A stretch of 6,358 nt of DNA from Pseudomonadota bacterium (GTDB taxonomy: Bacteria > Pseudomonadota > Alphaproteobacteria > Acetobacterales > Acetobacteraceae), in the NCBI GenBank assembly GCA_021805485.1, contig JAJZFF010000250.1, positions 1 through 6,358 of the forward strand. Reading direction: 5' to 3'. The translations under genes were made by a program, and so were the position numbers. This document shows, in pieces, positions 4,972 through 6,358 of the stretch; positions within the stretch are counted from its first letter, which is position 1; each line of letters opens with the position of its first letter. The notes beneath the pieces are model-generated. The model was not told the DNA's origin, searched no databases, and saw nothing but the letters and a program-made list of their open reading frames with translations.

Positions 4972-5970
4972 ATGAAACGCCGAACATTGCTCGCTACGGG
5001 CGCAGCGCTGCCCGTCTTCACCATCGCCCGCTACGCACGGGCGGCCGAATTCACCTACAAATATGGCTCGGATACGCCTGTCACGCATCCGCAGGTGATC
5101 CGCGCCCAGGAAGCCGCCGAGCGGATCAAGGCCGCCACCGAAGGGCGGCTCGAGATCCAGGTCTTCCCGAACAACCAGCTCGGCTCGGATACCGACATGT
5201 TGAGCCAGCTCCGCAGCGGCGCGCTGGAATTCTTCACCCTATCCGGCCTGATCCTATCGACCCTGGTGCCGGAAGCGGCGCTGAACGGCGTCGGCTTTGC
5301 CTTCAAGGACTATGATCAGGTCTGGCAGGCGATGGACGGGCCGGTCGGCGCCTTCGTCCGCGCCGCCATCGCCAAGCGCGGTCTCACCGCCTTCGAGAAA
5401 ATCTGGGACAACGGGTTCCGCCAGATCACGGCCTCGACCCGCCCGGTGCGCCTGCCGGAGGATCTGCACGGGTTCAAGATCCGCGTCCCCATCGCCCCCC
5501 TCTGGACGAGTATGTTCCGCGCCTTCGGCGCCTCGCCGACCTCGATGAATTTCTCCGAGGTCTATTCCGCCCTGCAGACGCATATCGTCGACGGGCAGGA
5601 GAACCCGTTGGCTCTGATCGAGACCGCGAAGCTCTACGAGGTGCAGAAATACCTCTCATTCACCGGCCATATGTGGGACGGTTTCTGGTTCCTCGCCAAT
5701 CCCCGTGCGCTGGCCGCGCTGCCCGCGCCGCTGCAGGAGATCGTGCGGCGCGAGTTCAACCGCGCCGCGGAGGCGGAACGCGCCGATACCGTCAAGCTCA
5801 ACGCCAGTCTGGGCGACACGCTGAAGAGCCAGGGCATGGTCGCGAACGACACCGACCATGCCGCCTTCCGCGAGGCGTTGCGCAAGGCCGGATTCTACGC
5901 CGACTGGCGTAAGCGCTTCGGCGAGACCGGCTGGGCGGCGCTGGAATCGGTGGTGGGGCCGCTGGCATGA
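4972..5970 (+). CDS. dctP: TRAP transporter substrate-binding protein, DctP family
   Basis: A 332-residue periplasmic receptor that captures a ligand, usually a carboxylate, and delivers it to a TRAP permease. The signal peptide is at about 1-24: it begins MKRRTLLATG and ends ARA, with cleavage likely before AEF. The twin arginine (RRTLL) suggests possible Tat export, but the hydrophobic core is short, so Sec remains possible. Family motifs are THPQ (38-41), LEIQVFPNNQLGSD (60-73), and HGFKIRVP (166-173) with the carboxylate-clamping Arg171. NFSEVYSALQTHIVDGQENP (193-212) corresponds to the usual EVYTALQ-x-G-VVDGQENP; here His204 replaces the common Gly. NGFRQIT (148-154) holds Arg150. The start follows GGGAGGA (4959-4965) at seven bases. 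The gene is divergent from mobA with only 61 bases between them. No DctQ or DctM permease gene is in the window; the stop overlaps an SDR gene instead. Confidence 0.94.
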   Translation: MKRRTLLATGAALPVFTIARYARAAEFTYKYGSDTPVTHPQVIRAQEAAERIKAATEGRLEIQVFPNNQLGSDTDMLSQLRSGALEFFTLSGLILSTLVPEAALNGVGFAFKDYDQVWQAMDGPVGAFVRAAIAKRGLTAFEKIWDNGFRQITASTRPVRLPEDLHGFKIRVPIAPLWTSMFRAFGASPTSMNFSEVYSALQTHIVDGQENPLALIETAKLYEVQKYLSFTGHMWDGFWFLANPRALAALPAPLQEIVRREFNRAAEAERADTVKLNASLGDTLKSQGMVANDTDHAAFREALRKAGFYADWRKRFGETGWAALESVVGPLA

Positions 5971-6358
5971 GGCTCGATGGGCAGGTGGCGATCGTGACCG
6001 GCGGCCTCTCCGGCATCGGGGCCGCCATCGCCGCCCGTTTCGTGGCCGCCGGCGCCCGGGTGGTCGCCGCCGACCTGGCCGCGCCGGCCGCGCCGCTCGT
6101 TGCCGACGCCGCCATCGCGCCCTTCGCCTGCGATGTTGCCACACCGGCGAGCGTCGTCGCGTTGGTCGAGGCCGTGCTGTCCACCCATGGCCGCATCGAC
6201 TGCCTGGTCAACTCCGCCGGGATCGGGCGCGATGTTCCCTTCCTGGACACGCCGGTCGAGGTGTTCGACCGGATGATCGCGGTCAATTTGCGCGGCACGT
6301 TCCTGGTCGCGCAGGCCTGCGCGCGGGCCATGGTCGCCGCCGGCCGGGGAGCGATCAT
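5967..6358 (+). CDS. Short-chain dehydrogenase/reductase, N-terminal part (3' end outside window)
   Basis: The first 130 residues of a classical SDR, cut by the window end. The cofactor site is TGGLSGIG (11-18). Asp36 at the end of the second strand (VVAADL) favours NAD(H) over NADP(H). CDV (54-56) supplies the adenine-contacting Asp55. NSAG (81-84) is the conserved NNAG turn, and AVNLRGTF (104-111) holds the tetrad Asn106. The window stops just before the expected catalytic Ser, so the Ser-Tyr-Lys part cannot be judged. It starts at ATG 5967, overlapping the receptor stop by four bases (ATGA), with only a weak GGTGGGG ahead, so translational coupling to the receptor is likely. This suggests it oxidises or reduces the imported ligand or a product of it. 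Unlike the SDR at 1174-1902, its visible motifs are canonical. The substrate is unknown. Confidence 0.93.
   Translation, partial: MRLDGQVAIVTGGLSGIGAAIAARFVAAGARVVAADLAAPAAPLVADAAIAPFACDVATPASVVALVEAVLSTHGRIDCLVNSAGIGRDVPFLDTPVEVFDRMIAVNLRGTFLVAQACARAMVAAGRGAI

Overview
The window is GC-rich DNA (about 70% by eye) with tightly packed genes, short intergenic gaps and strong Shine-Dalgarno sites. It looks like the chromosome of an alphaproteobacterium. The tadA tail has the alphaproteobacterial form (DPKGGGVEHG, then CHH). Together with a TRAP receptor, an ACS-family importer and the GC content, this suggests a Rhodospirillales/Acetobacteraceae-like soil or water heterotroph. The order and family are inference; no rRNA or other marker is present to settle them.

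Layout. (1) 1-253, plus strand: the 3' end of tadA (tRNA adenosine-34 deaminase). (2) 374-2527, plus strand: a compact three-gene operon. It encodes an ECI2-like enoyl-CoA isomerase of the crotonase family, a short-chain dehydrogenase-like protein that has lost most of its catalytic tetrad, and a 2-hydroxychromene-2-carboxylate isomerase-like (GST-kappa/DsbA-fold) protein. The first two genes overlap by ATGA and the third starts 10 nt after the second. (3) 2714-4066, plus strand: a 12-helix MFS transporter of the anion:cation symporter (ACS) family, started by GTG. (4) 4067-4277: a gap between convergent genes, rich in hairpins, with a good terminator for the plus strand. (5) 4278-4910, minus strand: mobA (molybdenum cofactor guanylyltransferase). 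(6) 4972-6358, plus strand, divergent from mobA: a TRAP-type periplasmic receptor (DctP) overlapping by ATGA a canonical NAD-type short-chain dehydrogenase that runs off the window.

How they may work together. Segments 2, 3 and 6 read as accessory catabolic genes: two uptake proteins for organic anions, and enzymes for CoA-thioester isomerisation, glutathione-type isomerisation and alcohol/ketone redox chemistry. Segments 1 and 4-5 are housekeeping or structural. The most interesting features are the degenerate SDR coupled to the isomerase-type crotonase, a canonical -1 slippery heptamer (T TTT TTC) eight codons before the SDR start that would fuse the two proteins in frame, and the structured region at 4067-4277. 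I see no phage, CRISPR, transposase, tRNA or rRNA in the window.
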